DNA of 64,000 nt, from NCBI GenBank assembly GCA_002835545.1, contig PIZK01000008.1:62001-126000 (forward strand), written 5' to 3'. The position numbers and the translations under genes are program-made. The first letter of the stretch is position 1. Each line of letters opens with the position of its first letter. Of the stretch, positions 26,685 to 36,298 are shown piece after piece. Origin of the DNA: Alteromonadales bacterium alter-6D02 (GTDB taxonomy: Bacteria; Pseudomonadota; Gammaproteobacteria; Enterobacterales; Psychrobiaceae). The notes under the pieces were generated by a model that worked only from the letters and a program-made list of their open reading frames with translations, made no database searches and was not told where the DNA came from.

Positions 26685-26772
26685 TGGTCTAGCTTTCTTG
26701 TTTAATCTGGTTGTTTTTAATATACCAAAGTTGCTGGAAGATAATGCAATATATTTCAACGGGAGAAGCCAG

Positions 26773-27963
26773 ATGTTACAACCGCAATCTATTGAGTTAG
26801 CGACAGATAAAGTCATTTTAAAACCACTTACTCAAGCACACTTAGATCAATTTTATCGTGCAGGTCGTTGCCCCTCATTGTGGCAGTGGGTGAAACCTAA
26901 CCCCTGCCAGAGCATCAATGACGCCGCGGCATGGCTTGATATCGCTTTGACTAAGGTTGCCTCAGGTGAACAGGTTGCCTTTGTGATTATTGACCGCTTC
27001 AGTGGACAATTGGTGGGAAGTACTCGTTTATGTAGCATTGATTTGGAAAATAAGGGCATTGAAATAGGGTTTACTTTCATTGTTCCTGATTTTCAGCGCA
27101 GCCACATTAACACCCATGCGAAGTATTTATTACTCAATTATGCTTTTGAAACCCTTGGCGCAATTAGGGTGCAGTTTAAAACCCATCAACACAATCAAAA
27201 ATCACGTAATGCTATTAGCCGACTGGGCGCTCAGTTTGAAGGAGTGTTACGTCAACAGCGGTTATTTGAGAACGGTGAAACAAGGGACACAGCGCTTTAT
27301 AGCATTATTGATAAGGAGTGGGCTGAGGTAAAGAAAGGTTTAGAGAGTTGCATGTTAGCAAAGGCTACCGGACAAGCTCGTAGCACAAAAGTCGGCCTTG
27401 AACTAACCCCTAAACAAGCTTCACTAATTGAGAATTACCCGTTAGCGCACTTAATGGTTGCATCCAGTGATAATTTACTCGCTCAAGTGATCCACATACC
27501 GTTGATTTATGATCGGAATAGCCATCGCTTGATTGGGCATTTAGCACGTGATAATAAGCTCGTTTGGTTATTGGAAAACTGTCCTACAGTCACCTTTATT
27601 TTTCACGGCGCTGACACCTATATTTCACCAACGAAACATCCAGAACAGCGAGTGCCGACATGGGATTATCGCATGCTACAAGGAGAGGGGTTGTTTAGAT
27701 TTTTAAGCGCTGGTAAGGAATCGTTACAGTCATTGATCCAGCAAGTCGATTTTTTGGAGCAGCAAAGCTGGCATATTGAGCAGTTGCCAAAGCAGGCGAT
27801 TGACCAAAAGTTGGATTTTATTCGGTGCTTTGAGATCTCTCTGGCTAAGGTTGAGCTGGTGGAAAAACTTAGCATTAACACAACGCTTGAGCATCGACAT
27901 TCGATAGCCAAGCGGCTGATAGCCGAGGGTAAGAAAGAGCTTGCTTCGTGGTATCAAACCTAA
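26773..27963 (+). CDS. GNAT acetyltransferase fused to PaiB-like FMN-binding domain
   Basis: The 396-residue fusion has two parts. Residues about 1-195 form a RimJ/RimL-type GNAT domain (IELATDKVILKPLTQAHLDQ, then IVPDFQRSHINTHAKYLL and RNAISRLGAQFEGVLRQQ). Residues about 205-395 form an FMN_bind_2/PaiB domain (PLAHLMVASSDNLLAQVIHI, LIGHLARDNKLVWLL, YISPTKHPEQRVPTWDYRML). In Bacillus, PaiA (a polyamine N-acetyltransferase) and PaiB are separate products of one operon, so the fusion links the same two activities. The ATG at 26773 has GGGAGAAG upstream; the frame is open further upstream, but that part opposes the MocR gene. It is probably regulated by the divergent MocR protein. The substrate is unproven. 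Confidence 0.82.
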   Translation: MLQPQSIELATDKVILKPLTQAHLDQFYRAGRCPSLWQWVKPNPCQSINDAAAWLDIALTKVASGEQVAFVIIDRFSGQLVGSTRLCSIDLENKGIEIGFTFIVPDFQRSHINTHAKYLLLNYAFETLGAIRVQFKTHQHNQKSRNAISRLGAQFEGVLRQQRLFENGETRDTALYSIIDKEWAEVKKGLESCMLAKATGQARSTKVGLELTPKQASLIENYPLAHLMVASSDNLLAQVIHIPLIYDRNSHRLIGHLARDNKLVWLLENCPTVTFIFHGADTYISPTKHPEQRVPTWDYRMLQGEGLFRFLSAGKESLQSLIQQVDFLEQQSWHIEQLPKQAIDQKLDFIRCFEISLAKVELVEKLSINTTLEHRHSIAKRLIAEGKKELASWYQT

Positions 27964-28039
27964 AAATTAATCGTACTTTATTGGGTGTATATTTTATACT
28001 TATCGCTATCTTACTTTAATGCGTTAAAAGAATACCGTC

Positions 28040-29323
28040 ATGACCGATACCTATATTATTAACGGGCTATATTGCAAAGATCACTACTTTGAAGTGCCAT
28101 TAGATCATGCTTGCTCCGAAGGGCAGCAGCTTACCGTCTATGTGCGCGAGATAGCGAGTAAACAAGCCCAGCAGCAACAGTTACCTTACCTCGTCTACTT
28201 TCAAGGTGGACCGGGTTTTGGTGCCGGGCGTCCAATGGGACTTGATGGTTGGATTAAAGCGGCTTCTGCCCATTATCGGGTGTTGTTATTAGATCAACGT
28301 GGAACTGCTAATAGTTCACCAGTGACGGCGCAAACATTGGCGCATTTGACTAGTGAGGCTCAAGCAGCGTATTTAAGTCACTTTCGTGCGGATAATATCG
28401 TGCGTGATGCCGAACTGATACGTCGACAGCTCATTGGTGATGAAAAGTGGTCTATTATTGGGCAGAGCTTTGGTGGTTTTTGTGTGCTGCGCTATTTATC
28501 AAGCGCACCCGAAGGGCTAGCTCAGGCGTTTATTACTGGTGGTATTCCATCGTTAGCTCGCTGTGCTGATGATGTTTATCAAGCGACGTTTGCTCGGGTT
28601 GAAGAGAAAAATAATCAATTTTTTAGCCGTTTCCCTAAAGCGCAAAGTATGGCTAAGGCGGTGGCAGACCATCTATTCGTTCACGATGAGTTGTTACCTG
28701 ATGGTAGCTCGTTGACCGTAGAGAAATTTCAATTATTAGGTATTCATCTTGGAATGACCGGAGGTCATGAGGGGTTGTATTATCTATTAGAACAAGCATT
28801 TGCTGATGTTAATGGCAAGCGCGAGTTGAGTTATATCTTTAAACATCAATTCATGTCATTGCTTGACTATGACACCAATCCAATTTTTGCATTCTTACAT
28901 GAGTCAATCTATTGCCAACAATTTGCTTCTAACTGGTCAGCACACCGTGTGCGAAAACAAGCCTATCCCCAGTTCGATTATTTAAACCCTGAGCAGCGTT
29001 TTTTATTTACTGGCGAAATGATCTTTCCATGGATGTTTGAGCAGTTTGCTAACCTAAAGCCACTTCAGCAAGCGGCGCAATACTTAGCAGAGAAAGATGA
29101 TTGGCCGATGCTTTACGATCTCGATGTACTTAAAACTAATCAGGTGCCCGTGGCTGCGGCCATTTACTTTAATGATATGTATGTCGATATTAATTACAGT
29201 TTAGAAACGGTGGCGCAAGTACAAGGGCTAGAAACGTGGGTATCGAGCGATTATGAGCATAATGGTATTCGGGTTGATGGCGAGCTGATTTTTAATAAAC
29301 TGCATGGTTTGCTTAATCCATAA
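28040..29323 (+). CDS. Prolyl aminopeptidase, Aeromonas-type (peptidase family S33)
   Basis: The 427-residue alpha/beta hydrolase has the PAP motif LPYLVYFQGGPGFGAGRP, LLLDQRGTANSSP and the nucleophile Ser in IIGQSFGGFCVLRYLSS. These features and the overall length match the larger prolyl aminopeptidases described from Aeromonas (about 425 residues) rather than the 310-residue bacterial Pip. It removes N-terminal proline from peptides, probably in the cytoplasm, as no signal peptide is present. It follows the GNAT-PaiB gene after 76 bases and could share its promoter. A second, shorter Pip is encoded at 47641. Confidence 0.82.
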   Translation: MTDTYIINGLYCKDHYFEVPLDHACSEGQQLTVYVREIASKQAQQQQLPYLVYFQGGPGFGAGRPMGLDGWIKAASAHYRVLLLDQRGTANSSPVTAQTLAHLTSEAQAAYLSHFRADNIVRDAELIRRQLIGDEKWSIIGQSFGGFCVLRYLSSAPEGLAQAFITGGIPSLARCADDVYQATFARVEEKNNQFFSRFPKAQSMAKAVADHLFVHDELLPDGSSLTVEKFQLLGIHLGMTGGHEGLYYLLEQAFADVNGKRELSYIFKHQFMSLLDYDTNPIFAFLHESIYCQQFASNWSAHRVRKQAYPQFDYLNPEQRFLFTGEMIFPWMFEQFANLKPLQQAAQYLAEKDDWPMLYDLDVLKTNQVPVAAAIYFNDMYVDINYSLETVAQVQGLETWVSSDYEHNGIRVDGELIFNKLHGLLNP

Positions 29324-29643
29324 TATTCACTTGGTGAAATTTTTAATTACGCAGTCAGTCGTCTTGAAAGTGTTTTATTCAGAGTCTCGCTTGAATTGTT
29401 GAACACGAGACTCCGGCTAAAACAGGCCGGAACCACGATCTTTAGGTGTCCATTAGTCATCGCTCAGGTAGTGTTGAAATGTAAAGGGCTACGGTAGAAT
29501 ACTCAAGGGTTCTACCTATATTTCACGTTCTTTCGCCACCAGAAAACCCTAGCCTATAGTTTGACTCAAAAGCGATATTTTTCAGTTGGTAGCTGTGTTA
29601 CATTAAGCGTAATTTCTTATTCTAGCTAGTGTTAAATCGACTC
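29324..29643. other. Intergenic region upstream of trkH holding a solitary repeat element
   Basis: These 320 bases contain no credible gene. The first half holds a single inverted copy of the hairpin repeat found as an array at 49.9-50.7 kb. The second half presumably contains the trkH promoter. Confidence 0.6.
29358..29436 (-). repeat. Solitary inverted copy of the 101-bp-array repeat family
   Basis: Read on the - strand this segment gives TTCCGGCCTGTTTTAGCCGG, a spacer, then CTGAATAAAACACTTTCA and AGACGAC. The array's first units have the same two hairpin modules in the same order, with CTGAATAAAACACTTTCA identical. It is therefore a dispersed repeat, not a feature unique to the array. Confidence 0.75.
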
Positions 29644-31101
29644 ATGCAAACACGTTCGTTGATCCGAATTTTAGGCCTCTTAATCACTATCTTTAGTACC
29701 ACATTGTTGGTGCCAGCACTAATTGCTGCGATTTATAATGATGGTGGTGGTGTTGCCTTTGTTAAGTCGTTTATTGTCTGTGTGCTTATTGGTCTGGTGT
29801 GCTGGTACCCTAATCGTGATTTTAGACGAGAGCTGAAAGTACGCGATGGCTTTGTCGTTGTGGTGATGTTTTGGTTGGCCCTAGGAAGTGTAGGTGCAGT
29901 GCCGTTTCTCTTATCAGAACGGCCTGATATGAGTATTACAGATAGTGTGTTTGAATCATTTTCTGCATTAACAACCACAGGGGCCACCGTGATCACCGGC
30001 CTTGACGATTTGCCAAAAGCGATACTGTTTTATCGCCACTTGCTGCAATGGCTCGGCGGTATGGGTATCATCGTATTAGCCGTTGCGGTTCTACCGATGT
30101 TAGGTGTCGGTGGCATGCAGCTGTATCGTGCTGAAACACCGGGCCCGGTTAAAGATTCTAAGATGACCCCAAGGATTGCCGAAACAGCGAAAGCATTATG
30201 GTATATCTATCTGGTATTAACTACGTTATGTGCCCTTGCATACTGGGGGGCTGGAATGAGTGGCTTTGATGCGATATGTCACAGTTTCTCGACCATTGCT
30301 ATTGGTGGTTTCTCAACACATGATGCCAGTATGGGCTATTTTAACTCACCATTAATCAATGCCATTTGTGTCGTGTTCTTATTAATTTCTGCAGTTAACT
30401 TCAGTTTGCATTATGCGGCGATTATTAGGCCAAATAGGATGTTAAAATCTTACTTTGGTGATCCTGAAATGCGTTTGTTTTTGATGTTTCAATTCGTATT
30501 GGTTCTGATTGTCTTTGCAGTCTTATATAAAGAGAACATTTACCTGTCCGTTGATGAAGCTTTTAATCACGCATTATTCCAAGCCGTTTCTGTTTCAACG
30601 ACTGCGGGCTTTGGTACAGAAAGTTTTAGTAGTTGGCCATTATTTTTACCTTTGTTACTGATTTTTGCTTCTTTCATGGGTGGTTGTGCTGGCTCGACGG
30701 GCGGCGGGATGAAGGTGATTCGTATCGTATTGCTATTCTTGCAAGGGGCACGTGAACTTAAACGTTTGGTGCACCCGCGAGCTATTTTTGCAATTAGATT
30801 AGGCAATAAAGCTTTGCCCGACCGTGTTGTTGATGCGGTGTGGGGGTTCTTTGCTGCTTATGCGCTTGTTTTTGTTATTTGTATGCTGGCACTATTATTC
30901 ACTGGCCTTGATGATATTACCGCATTCAGTGCCACAGCTGCGTCATTAAATAATTTAGGACCAGGGCTAGGGGAAGTGGCCGCTCATTATGGCAATATTA
31001 ATGACCCTGCTAAATGGATTTTAGTCGTCGCGATGCTCTTTGGTCGTTTAGAGATCTTTACCTTGTTAGTGTTATTTACGCCTGCATTTTGGAAAAATTA
31101 A
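29644..31101 (+). CDS. trkH: Trk system potassium uptake protein TrkH
   Basis: TrkH is the potassium-translocating membrane subunit of the Trk system and works with the NAD-binding TrkA encoded at 33537. The 485-residue sequence (E. coli TrkH 483) has four repeated pore-loop motifs, including SALTTTGATVITG, STIAIGGFSTHD, VSTTAGFGTESF and ATAASLNNLGPGLGEV. I start at ATG 29644 because MQTRSLIRILGLL aligns with the usual TrkH N-terminus; an in-frame GTG at 29629 would add five residues. hemG follows after 5 bases. Confidence 0.92.
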   Translation: MQTRSLIRILGLLITIFSTTLLVPALIAAIYNDGGGVAFVKSFIVCVLIGLVCWYPNRDFRRELKVRDGFVVVVMFWLALGSVGAVPFLLSERPDMSITDSVFESFSALTTTGATVITGLDDLPKAILFYRHLLQWLGGMGIIVLAVAVLPMLGVGGMQLYRAETPGPVKDSKMTPRIAETAKALWYIYLVLTTLCALAYWGAGMSGFDAICHSFSTIAIGGFSTHDASMGYFNSPLINAICVVFLLISAVNFSLHYAAIIRPNRMLKSYFGDPEMRLFLMFQFVLVLIVFAVLYKENIYLSVDEAFNHALFQAVSVSTTAGFGTESFSSWPLFLPLLLIFASFMGGCAGSTGGGMKVIRIVLLFLQGARELKRLVHPRAIFAIRLGNKALPDRVVDAVWGFFAAYALVFVICMLALLFTGLDDITAFSATAASLNNLGPGLGEVAAHYGNINDPAKWILVVAMLFGRLEIFTLLVLFTPAFWKN

Positions 31102-31106
31102 TCAAT

Positions 31107-31637
31107 ATGTCTTTTACCTTATTAATATATTCGACCAGCGATGGTCAAACCCTTAAGATTTGTCAGGCGATTGCCGATAAAATGCAACAGGAGCAACAAG
31201 CGGTTAAGCTATTGTCACTAGATGACGCGGACAATGTTGATTGGCAAGAGGTCGATAAACTGATTATTGGCGCGTCCATTCGTTATGGTCATTTTAATAA
31301 GCAGGTTATGGCATTTGTAAAACAGCATCAGGAGCAAATTGAGCAACGTCCAAATGGCTTTTTCTGTGTCAACTTAACGGCGCGTAAGCCCAATAAGAAT
31401 ACTCCTGAAACTAATGCTTACATGAAAAAATTTATTAAACTTTCGCCATGGCAGCCACAGCTGCAAGCGGTTTTTGCGGGAGCGCTGCTCTATAGTAAAT
31501 ATCGTTGGAGTGATAAGTTGATTATTCGTTTAATCATGAAGATTACGGGGGGCGTGACCGACACTTCACAAGATATTGAGTATACTGATTGGAATAAAGT
31601 TGAACAGTATGCCCAAGAGATCATTGCCCTTAGCTAG
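31107..31637 (+). CDS. hemG: Menaquinone-dependent protoporphyrinogen IX dehydrogenase HemG
   Basis: HemG is a flavodoxin-like, membrane-associated enzyme that oxidises protoporphyrinogen IX using quinone. The 176-residue protein (E. coli 181) has the FMN phosphate loop LIYSTSDGQTLKICQ at the N-terminus, VDKLIIGASIRYGHF near 50 and VNLTARKPNKNTPETN at about 90. The start is ATG 31107, just after the trkH stop; the frame continues upstream inside trkH but that part is not coding. trkH-hemG is a conserved pair in gammaproteobacteria. Confidence 0.92.
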   Translation: MSFTLLIYSTSDGQTLKICQAIADKMQQEQQAVKLLSLDDADNVDWQEVDKLIIGASIRYGHFNKQVMAFVKQHQEQIEQRPNGFFCVNLTARKPNKNTPETNAYMKKFIKLSPWQPQLQAVFAGALLYSKYRWSDKLIIRLIMKITGGVTDTSQDIEYTDWNKVEQYAQEIIALS

Positions 31638-31655
31638 CGTGAGTAGTTAACCTTC

Positions 31656-32330
31656 ATGAAGCCAGTAGCTCCTGACAATAAGCACCATTTAACTCAATAT
31701 ATTGCATCTCCTGCAAGTCATTATAAATGGTGGTTTATTGCTGGTGGTTTAGCGGTGTTTTGCATCAGTTTCTTAATGGGACAGGTGCTATGGACTGAGC
31801 TGAAAACACAGCTGATGTTGATTAGCTTAATTGGTTTAGTGTTATTGACGGTAGGGGTTGCTAAACACTGGGAGCCTCGTCATAGTTTAGCCGTTAGCCA
31901 AAAAAAACTGCGCTATTTTCACCGCTATGGGCAATGGTCTATTGAGTGGCACAATATTCAGCGTATTTTTATTCCAACTTTTCGCCATGATTTAGAGCAG
32001 CAAGAGCTTCCCTATATAGCAATAAAGCTTAAAGATATGGAACGTATCGCCAGCAGTATTTCGCCACGCCTTGCCAGCCGTTTAGTTCACGAACAACGCA
32101 GTCTTATGGTATTCGCTGTGCAACAGCAAGAGATCACACCTGAACAAGCCGTCCTTAATCTTACTCCTTATAAAATGACTCAAGGGTATGAGATAACTGG
32201 CCCTATCGCCGCTTGGCTCCATCAAATGAAAGCATTGGATCAAGCTTATGGAGCTCACCTTTTCCTTCCTCAAAGCGCGTTTAGCCAGCAATGTGAGGAT
32301 GTCATGCTTGCCCTAAAAAGCCACTTATAA
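31656..32330 (+). CDS. DUF2982 family membrane protein
   Basis: The 224-residue protein has two N-terminal transmembrane helices (about 25-44 and 50-68) followed by a soluble domain with QWSIEWHNIQRIFIPTFR and LKDMERIASSISPRLASRL. These match DUF2982, a family largely confined to Alteromonadales and Vibrionales and without a known role. It lies 18 bases after hemG and closes the trkH-hemG-DUF2982 operon. Confidence 0.75.
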   Translation: MKPVAPDNKHHLTQYIASPASHYKWWFIAGGLAVFCISFLMGQVLWTELKTQLMLISLIGLVLLTVGVAKHWEPRHSLAVSQKKLRYFHRYGQWSIEWHNIQRIFIPTFRHDLEQQELPYIAIKLKDMERIASSISPRLASRLVHEQRSLMVFAVQQQEITPEQAVLNLTPYKMTQGYEITGPIAAWLHQMKALDQAYGAHLFLPQSAFSQQCEDVMLALKSHL

Positions 32331-32600
32331 AATAATTTATTAAGCCAATATATAGTGGGGCATGTAAAAGTAGTTTCAATTAATGTCTAAATTTTTTACA
32401 AGCAATTCGTTTTTTTATCCAATTATTTTTTTGTCTATATTAATTGTTTGATTATTAATGCTATTTATCTCTTGGAACAACTTATGCTGTGACGCTGTTG
32501 TTTCGGTTGAAGCTCGAAATTTGGTGACTGCTGAAACTAATTGTATAAAAATAAATTTTATTTATTTTTAATTGTTAAATAGATAAGAAGGATATTTATT
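32331..32600 (+). promoter_or_regulatory. AT-rich leader of the PEP-CTERM gene with a possible sigma-54 promoter
   Basis: The 270-base spacer is AT-rich and contains TTGGAACAACTTATGCT at 32472-32488. This has GG at 32474-32475 and GC at 32486-32487 with exactly ten bases between, the invariant spacing of sigma-54 (-24/-12) promoters. It lacks the full TGGCAC/TTGCA consensus. Transcription would start near 32499, leaving a leader of about 100 bases before the ATG; AAGAAGGA precedes that ATG. Confidence 0.45.
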
Positions 32601-33449
32601 ATGAATATAAAGCAGAAGGCGTTAGTAATAACCTTTGCTAGCCTTTTACCACTGAGCGCTGTTGCTGGTGATATTCTAATGACAGGGCATGATGTATTAT
32701 TGCACAACAACCAAACGGGGGCAGGTTCGAGTTTTTCCAATGTTGCAATTGATTACTTAAGGGGGGTCGGCACAACGACGCCAACCGCTTCAGGAAGTTA
32801 TGACATTGGCCTTGTTCGAGATCCTGGTGGCTTAGCTAATACGACAGTATTGGATGATTATGGTGCTTTTAGTACGTTTGATATTTCAACGGTAACACCT
32901 GGTGCTGCTGGCGAGGCGACTTTTAGTACATTCCTTGCAGGTATTGATTTATTGGTAATCGCGAGTCAGGCTAATTGTGGTGGCTGTGCTTTGAGCTTGA
33001 CAGGATCAAATACGCTTAATTCATTTGATACTGAAATAGCTTCATTCTTTAATGCAGGAGGAGATATTTGGGCTAATTCAGGTGCAAATGTATCAACATA
33101 CTATGATTTCTTACCACCAGCGGTAGCGGCCTCGGGCCCTTCAATTTCGGGTAGCACAGGTTTTACTGCAACTGCGGCGGGCTTAGCAATAGGGTTTGAT
33201 AATTCAATGCTAAATGGGCACCAAACCCACAATAAGTTTACAACCTTTGATAGTAGCTTTACTATTTTTGAAACTCGAAGCTCTGAAGTAATCACCATTG
33301 GCTTACGTGGTGGCACAATTGATGGTGGCGGTATTATTATCGAGCCACCGGAAGGTTCTACGGTTGGTATTCCTGAGCCCGGTTCATTGGCTCTTGTTGG
33401 ATTAAGTTTATTAGGATTTGGAGCAGCGCGCTATTCAAAGCCGAAATAA
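32601..33449 (+). CDS. PEP-CTERM sorting-domain exported protein
   Basis: The 282-residue secreted protein has a signal peptide (about 1-23, ending SAVAG) and a C-terminal sorting signal. The signal comprises the motif IPEPGSLALVGLSL (PEP at residues 258-260), a short hydrophobic helix and a basic tail. PEP-CTERM proteins are cut by exosortase and displayed or released with exopolysaccharide. The middle is Gly/Ser/Thr-rich, with DIWANSGANVSTYYDFLPP and one close cysteine pair, CGGC (residues about 123-126); I do not recognise a catalytic domain. No exosortase or polysaccharide genes are in the window, so the machinery must lie elsewhere. It sits alone between trkH-hemG-DUF2982 and the convergent trkA. 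Confidence 0.85.
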   Translation: MNIKQKALVITFASLLPLSAVAGDILMTGHDVLLHNNQTGAGSSFSNVAIDYLRGVGTTTPTASGSYDIGLVRDPGGLANTTVLDDYGAFSTFDISTVTPGAAGEATFSTFLAGIDLLVIASQANCGGCALSLTGSNTLNSFDTEIASFFNAGGDIWANSGANVSTYYDFLPPAVAASGPSISGSTGFTATAAGLAIGFDNSMLNGHQTHNKFTTFDSSFTIFETRSSEVITIGLRGGTIDGGGIIIEPPEGSTVGIPEPGSLALVGLSLLGFGAARYSKPK

Positions 33450-33482
33450 CCGATTAGCTAAAGATTTATTGCATGAATAAGG

Positions 33483-33505
33483 AGGGGGCATATAGCCCCC
33501 TTTTT
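33483..33505 (+). terminator. Rho-independent terminator after the PEP-CTERM gene
   Basis: AGGGGGC / GCCCCCT form a 7-bp GC-rich stem with an ATATA loop, followed by five T. Confidence 0.88.
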
Positions 33506-33536
33506 AATGGTATCGGCTGTAGACATTGAAGAGCTG

Positions 33537-34958
33537 CTACAAGAAGAAAGCGCTTGGTGAGAATAGACGCTCGATATCACCAATATGCTTCTTATTGATT
33601 AAGAACAAGATGACGTGATCTGCCGACTGTATTTGTGTTTTATCATGGGCAATTAAAACATCATTACCACGAACGATTGCACCAATGGTTGCACCTGGCG
33701 GTAGTTTTATGTCCATCACGCGTCGACCAACCACTTTTGAGGTCATAGAGTCACCATTGGCTATCGCCTCAATCGCTTCTGCTGCACCACGGCGTAACGA
33801 ATAAACATTACTGATATCACCACGACGCACGTGGGATAACAACGCTGAAATGGTGATTTGCTGTGGTGAAATGGTGATATCAATATTGGTATCTTCCATT
33901 AAGTCAGCGTAAACCCCGCGCTGAATGAGCACCATAACCTTTTTGGCCCCCATACGCTTAGCCAGCATTGATGACATGATATTCGCTTCATCATCATTGG
34001 TCACAGCGATAAATAAATCGGTTTGCTCGATGTGCTCTTCACTTAAGAGCTCATGATCGGCACCATCACCGACAAATACAGTGGCATCGGTGAGTTCTTG
34101 AGAAAGTCGCTCTGCACATTTCGGGTTGCGCTCAATCAGTTTAACTCTATGATTACCTTCAAGTTGTTTGGCAAGGCCTGCACCAATGTTACCACCGCCA
34201 ACAATCATGATTTTTTTATAATGATTCTCAAGTTTCTGCAATTCACTCATCACCGCACGAATATGGCCTGTTGCTGCAATAAAGAACACTTCATCATCAG
34301 CTTCGATGATGGTGGTACCTTGGGGGCGAACTGGACGACCTTGACGGAAAATAGCGGCGACTCGAGCATCAACGTTAGGCATGTGTTCACGCAGGGCTGA
34401 CAGGGCGTGGCCAACTAGTGGCCCACCGTAATAGGCTCGAACTGCGACTAAACTTACTTTTTTATCAGCAAACTGTAATACCTGTAAAGCACCTGGGTAG
34501 TCGACTAAGCGGCGAATATAACCCGTTACAAGGTTTTCAGGGGCGATCAATTCATCGATAACAAAGCCGCCTTTCATGGGCTTGTTAGAGTGATTGTCTT
34601 TACATTGCTGCTTGCTGGAATAAAAAAGCGATCGCGCGTAATCAATGTAATCTTCATTTCGTATTCGCGCGATTTTTGTGGGCAAATTAAATAAGGTATA
34701 AGCAACCTGACATGCGGTCATGTTGATTTCGTCTGAGTTAGTCACGGCAATTAATAAGTCCGCATCGTCAGCACCCGCTTCAAGTAATACTTGAGGGTGC
34801 GCAGCGTGGCCATATACCGCTCTTAAGTCTAATTTATCTTTGAGTTCGGCTAACGCATCACGATTACTATCCACGAGGGTAATATCGCTATCTTCACCGA
34901 CAAGGTTTTCCGCAAGGCTACCACCTACCTGACCTGCACCTAAGATAATTATTTTCAC
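33537..34958 (-). CDS. trkA: Trk system potassium uptake regulatory protein TrkA
   Basis: TrkA is the cytoplasmic NAD(H)/ATP-binding gating subunit of the Trk potassium channel. The 473-residue protein has two tandem RCK units. Nucleotide-binding loops are [16 protein letters not shown] at residues 3-18 and [17 protein letters not shown] near 247, each followed by a TrkA-C subdomain. It is slightly longer than E. coli TrkA (458). It is the last gene of the operon def-fmt-rsmB-trkA, 31 bases after rsmB, and faces its partner operon trkH-hemG. Confidence 0.94.
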   Translation of the reverse strand: MKIIILGAGQVGGSLAENLVGEDSDITLVDSNRDALAELKDKLDLRAVYGHAAHPQVLLEAGADDADLLIAVTNSDEINMTACQVAYTLFNLPTKIARIRNEDYIDYARSLFYSSKQQCKDNHSNKPMKGGFVIDELIAPENLVTGYIRRLVDYPGALQVLQFADKKVSLVAVRAYYGGPLVGHALSALREHMPNVDARVAAIFRQGRPVRPQGTTIIEADDEVFFIAATGHIRAVMSELQKLENHYKKIMIVGGGNIGAGLAKQLEGNHRVKLIERNPKCAERLSQELTDATVFVGDGADHELLSEEHIEQTDLFIAVTNDDEANIMSSMLAKRMGAKKVMVLIQRGVYADLMEDTNIDITISPQQITISALLSHVRRGDISNVYSLRRGAAEAIEAIANGDSMTSKVVGRRVMDIKLPPGATIGAIVRGNDVLIAHDKTQIQSADHVILFLINKKHIGDIERLFSPSAFFL

Positions 34959-34989
34959 AGACTTTTCCTTAATCTTTCCAACTATGCTT

Positions 34990-36282
34990 TTATGCTTTGG
35001 TTAACTTCGCGTAATAGAAACCATCGACATCATCTTGTCCGGGTAACAACTGCAAGCCCGGTTGTTGTGGTGTGTCATCTTGGTGTAATGGCTGTAAGCT
35101 TGCATCGGTGTGTTGCTGCAAAAATTGTTTAATTTGTTCACTATTTTCATCGGGCAGCACTGAGCAAGTTGCATAGACGAGTGTACCGCCAGATTTTAAT
35201 AATGACCAACAAGCTTCAAGAATTTGCTTTTGTAGCTCAACAAGTTGCGCGATATCACTATCACGACGTAACCACTTGATGTCAGGATTTCGACGGATAA
35301 CCCCTGTAGCAGAACAAGGTGCATCTAATAAAATGCGATCAAATTGTGCCCCTTGCCACCATTCTTGAGGTTGGGTGCCATCGCCACAAATAAGTTGTGC
35401 GTTTAACCCGATACGATCTAAGTTTTGTTGAACCCGCTCTAAGCGTTGTTGATCGCAATCAAGCGCAACAACCTCAACTCCTTGAGCGCTTTCTAGGATA
35501 TGACAGGTTTTTCCACCAGGTGCAGCACAGGCATCTAATACTAACTCGCCCGGCTGAGCGCCTAGGATTTCAGCTGCACGTTGGGCTGCACCATCTTGTA
35601 CTGAACAAGCCCCTTGATCAAACTGTGGTAATTTCCCGACTGGGCTTGGTTTTACCAGCTTAATACTATTATCACCTAACACGCCAGCGTGTGCTTCAAT
35701 TTCTAATTCAGCTAATTGAGCTAGATAGTCGTCGCGTGTTTGCATACTCGCATTATTACGCAACCACATCGGAGAGCGTTGGTTGTTAGCTTCAAGAATT
35801 TGTTGCCATTGTTTCGGGTAAGCTTGGCTTACTCGTTTGATGAACCAGCTTGGATGGCAATATGCTATCGGGGCCTTCGTAGGCATTTCTTGACTTAGTG
35901 ATTCGTGTTGACGCTGAAGATTGCGTAAAACGCCATTGATTAGACCTTTCAATTTAGGGCGCTTTAAATCTTTGGTTGCTTCAACGGTTTCACCGAGGGC
36001 TGCATGGGCTGGAATGCGTGTGTGCAGCAGTTGATAAGCTCCAACTAGCAATAAATAATGGATAACACGCTGCTTACCTGTCATTGGTTTATCCATCAAA
36101 CGATTGATGTAGAACTCAAGTTGAGGCAGTTCACGCATGATGCCATAACAAAGCTCTTGTAAGAGCGCTTTATCTTTAGGGTTGGTCAATCGGCCTTGGG
36201 CAGCAGGAAGCGCTGTTGCTAACGATTCCCCTTTATCTAAAACTGCGCCGATTATTTGTGCGGTGACTGCACGTAAATTCAT
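34990..36282 (-). CDS. rsmB: 16S rRNA (cytosine-967-C5)-methyltransferase RsmB
   Basis: The 430-residue enzyme methylates C967 of 16S rRNA. The N-terminal NusB-like domain (1-140) is followed by the SAM-dependent domain. The latter has [17 protein letters not shown] (about 249-265), the catalytic cysteine in [18 protein letters not shown], and [16 protein letters not shown]. It lies 16 bases after fmt and 31 before trkA in a widely conserved operon. Confidence 0.94.
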   Translation of the reverse strand: MNLRAVTAQIIGAVLDKGESLATALPAAQGRLTNPKDKALLQELCYGIMRELPQLEFYINRLMDKPMTGKQRVIHYLLLVGAYQLLHTRIPAHAALGETVEATKDLKRPKLKGLINGVLRNLQRQHESLSQEMPTKAPIAYCHPSWFIKRVSQAYPKQWQQILEANNQRSPMWLRNNASMQTRDDYLAQLAELEIEAHAGVLGDNSIKLVKPSPVGKLPQFDQGACSVQDGAAQRAAEILGAQPGELVLDACAAPGGKTCHILESAQGVEVVALDCDQQRLERVQQNLDRIGLNAQLICGDGTQPQEWWQGAQFDRILLDAPCSATGVIRRNPDIKWLRRDSDIAQLVELQKQILEACWSLLKSGGTLVYATCSVLPDENSEQIKQFLQQHTDASLQPLHQDDTPQQPGLQLLPGQDDVDGFYYAKLTKA

Positions 36283-36298
36283 TGATTAAACCTTTAAA

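Noticed and set aside
26509-26772. 88-codon upstream extension of the GNAT-PaiB gene
   Set aside because: It is antisense to the helix-turn-helix part of the MocR gene. The ATG at 26773 has a good ribosome-binding site and starts the GNAT domain correctly.
31014-31106. 31-codon upstream extension of hemG
   Set aside because: It is another frame of the trkH 3' end. HemG family proteins begin at the FMN loop just after ATG 31107.
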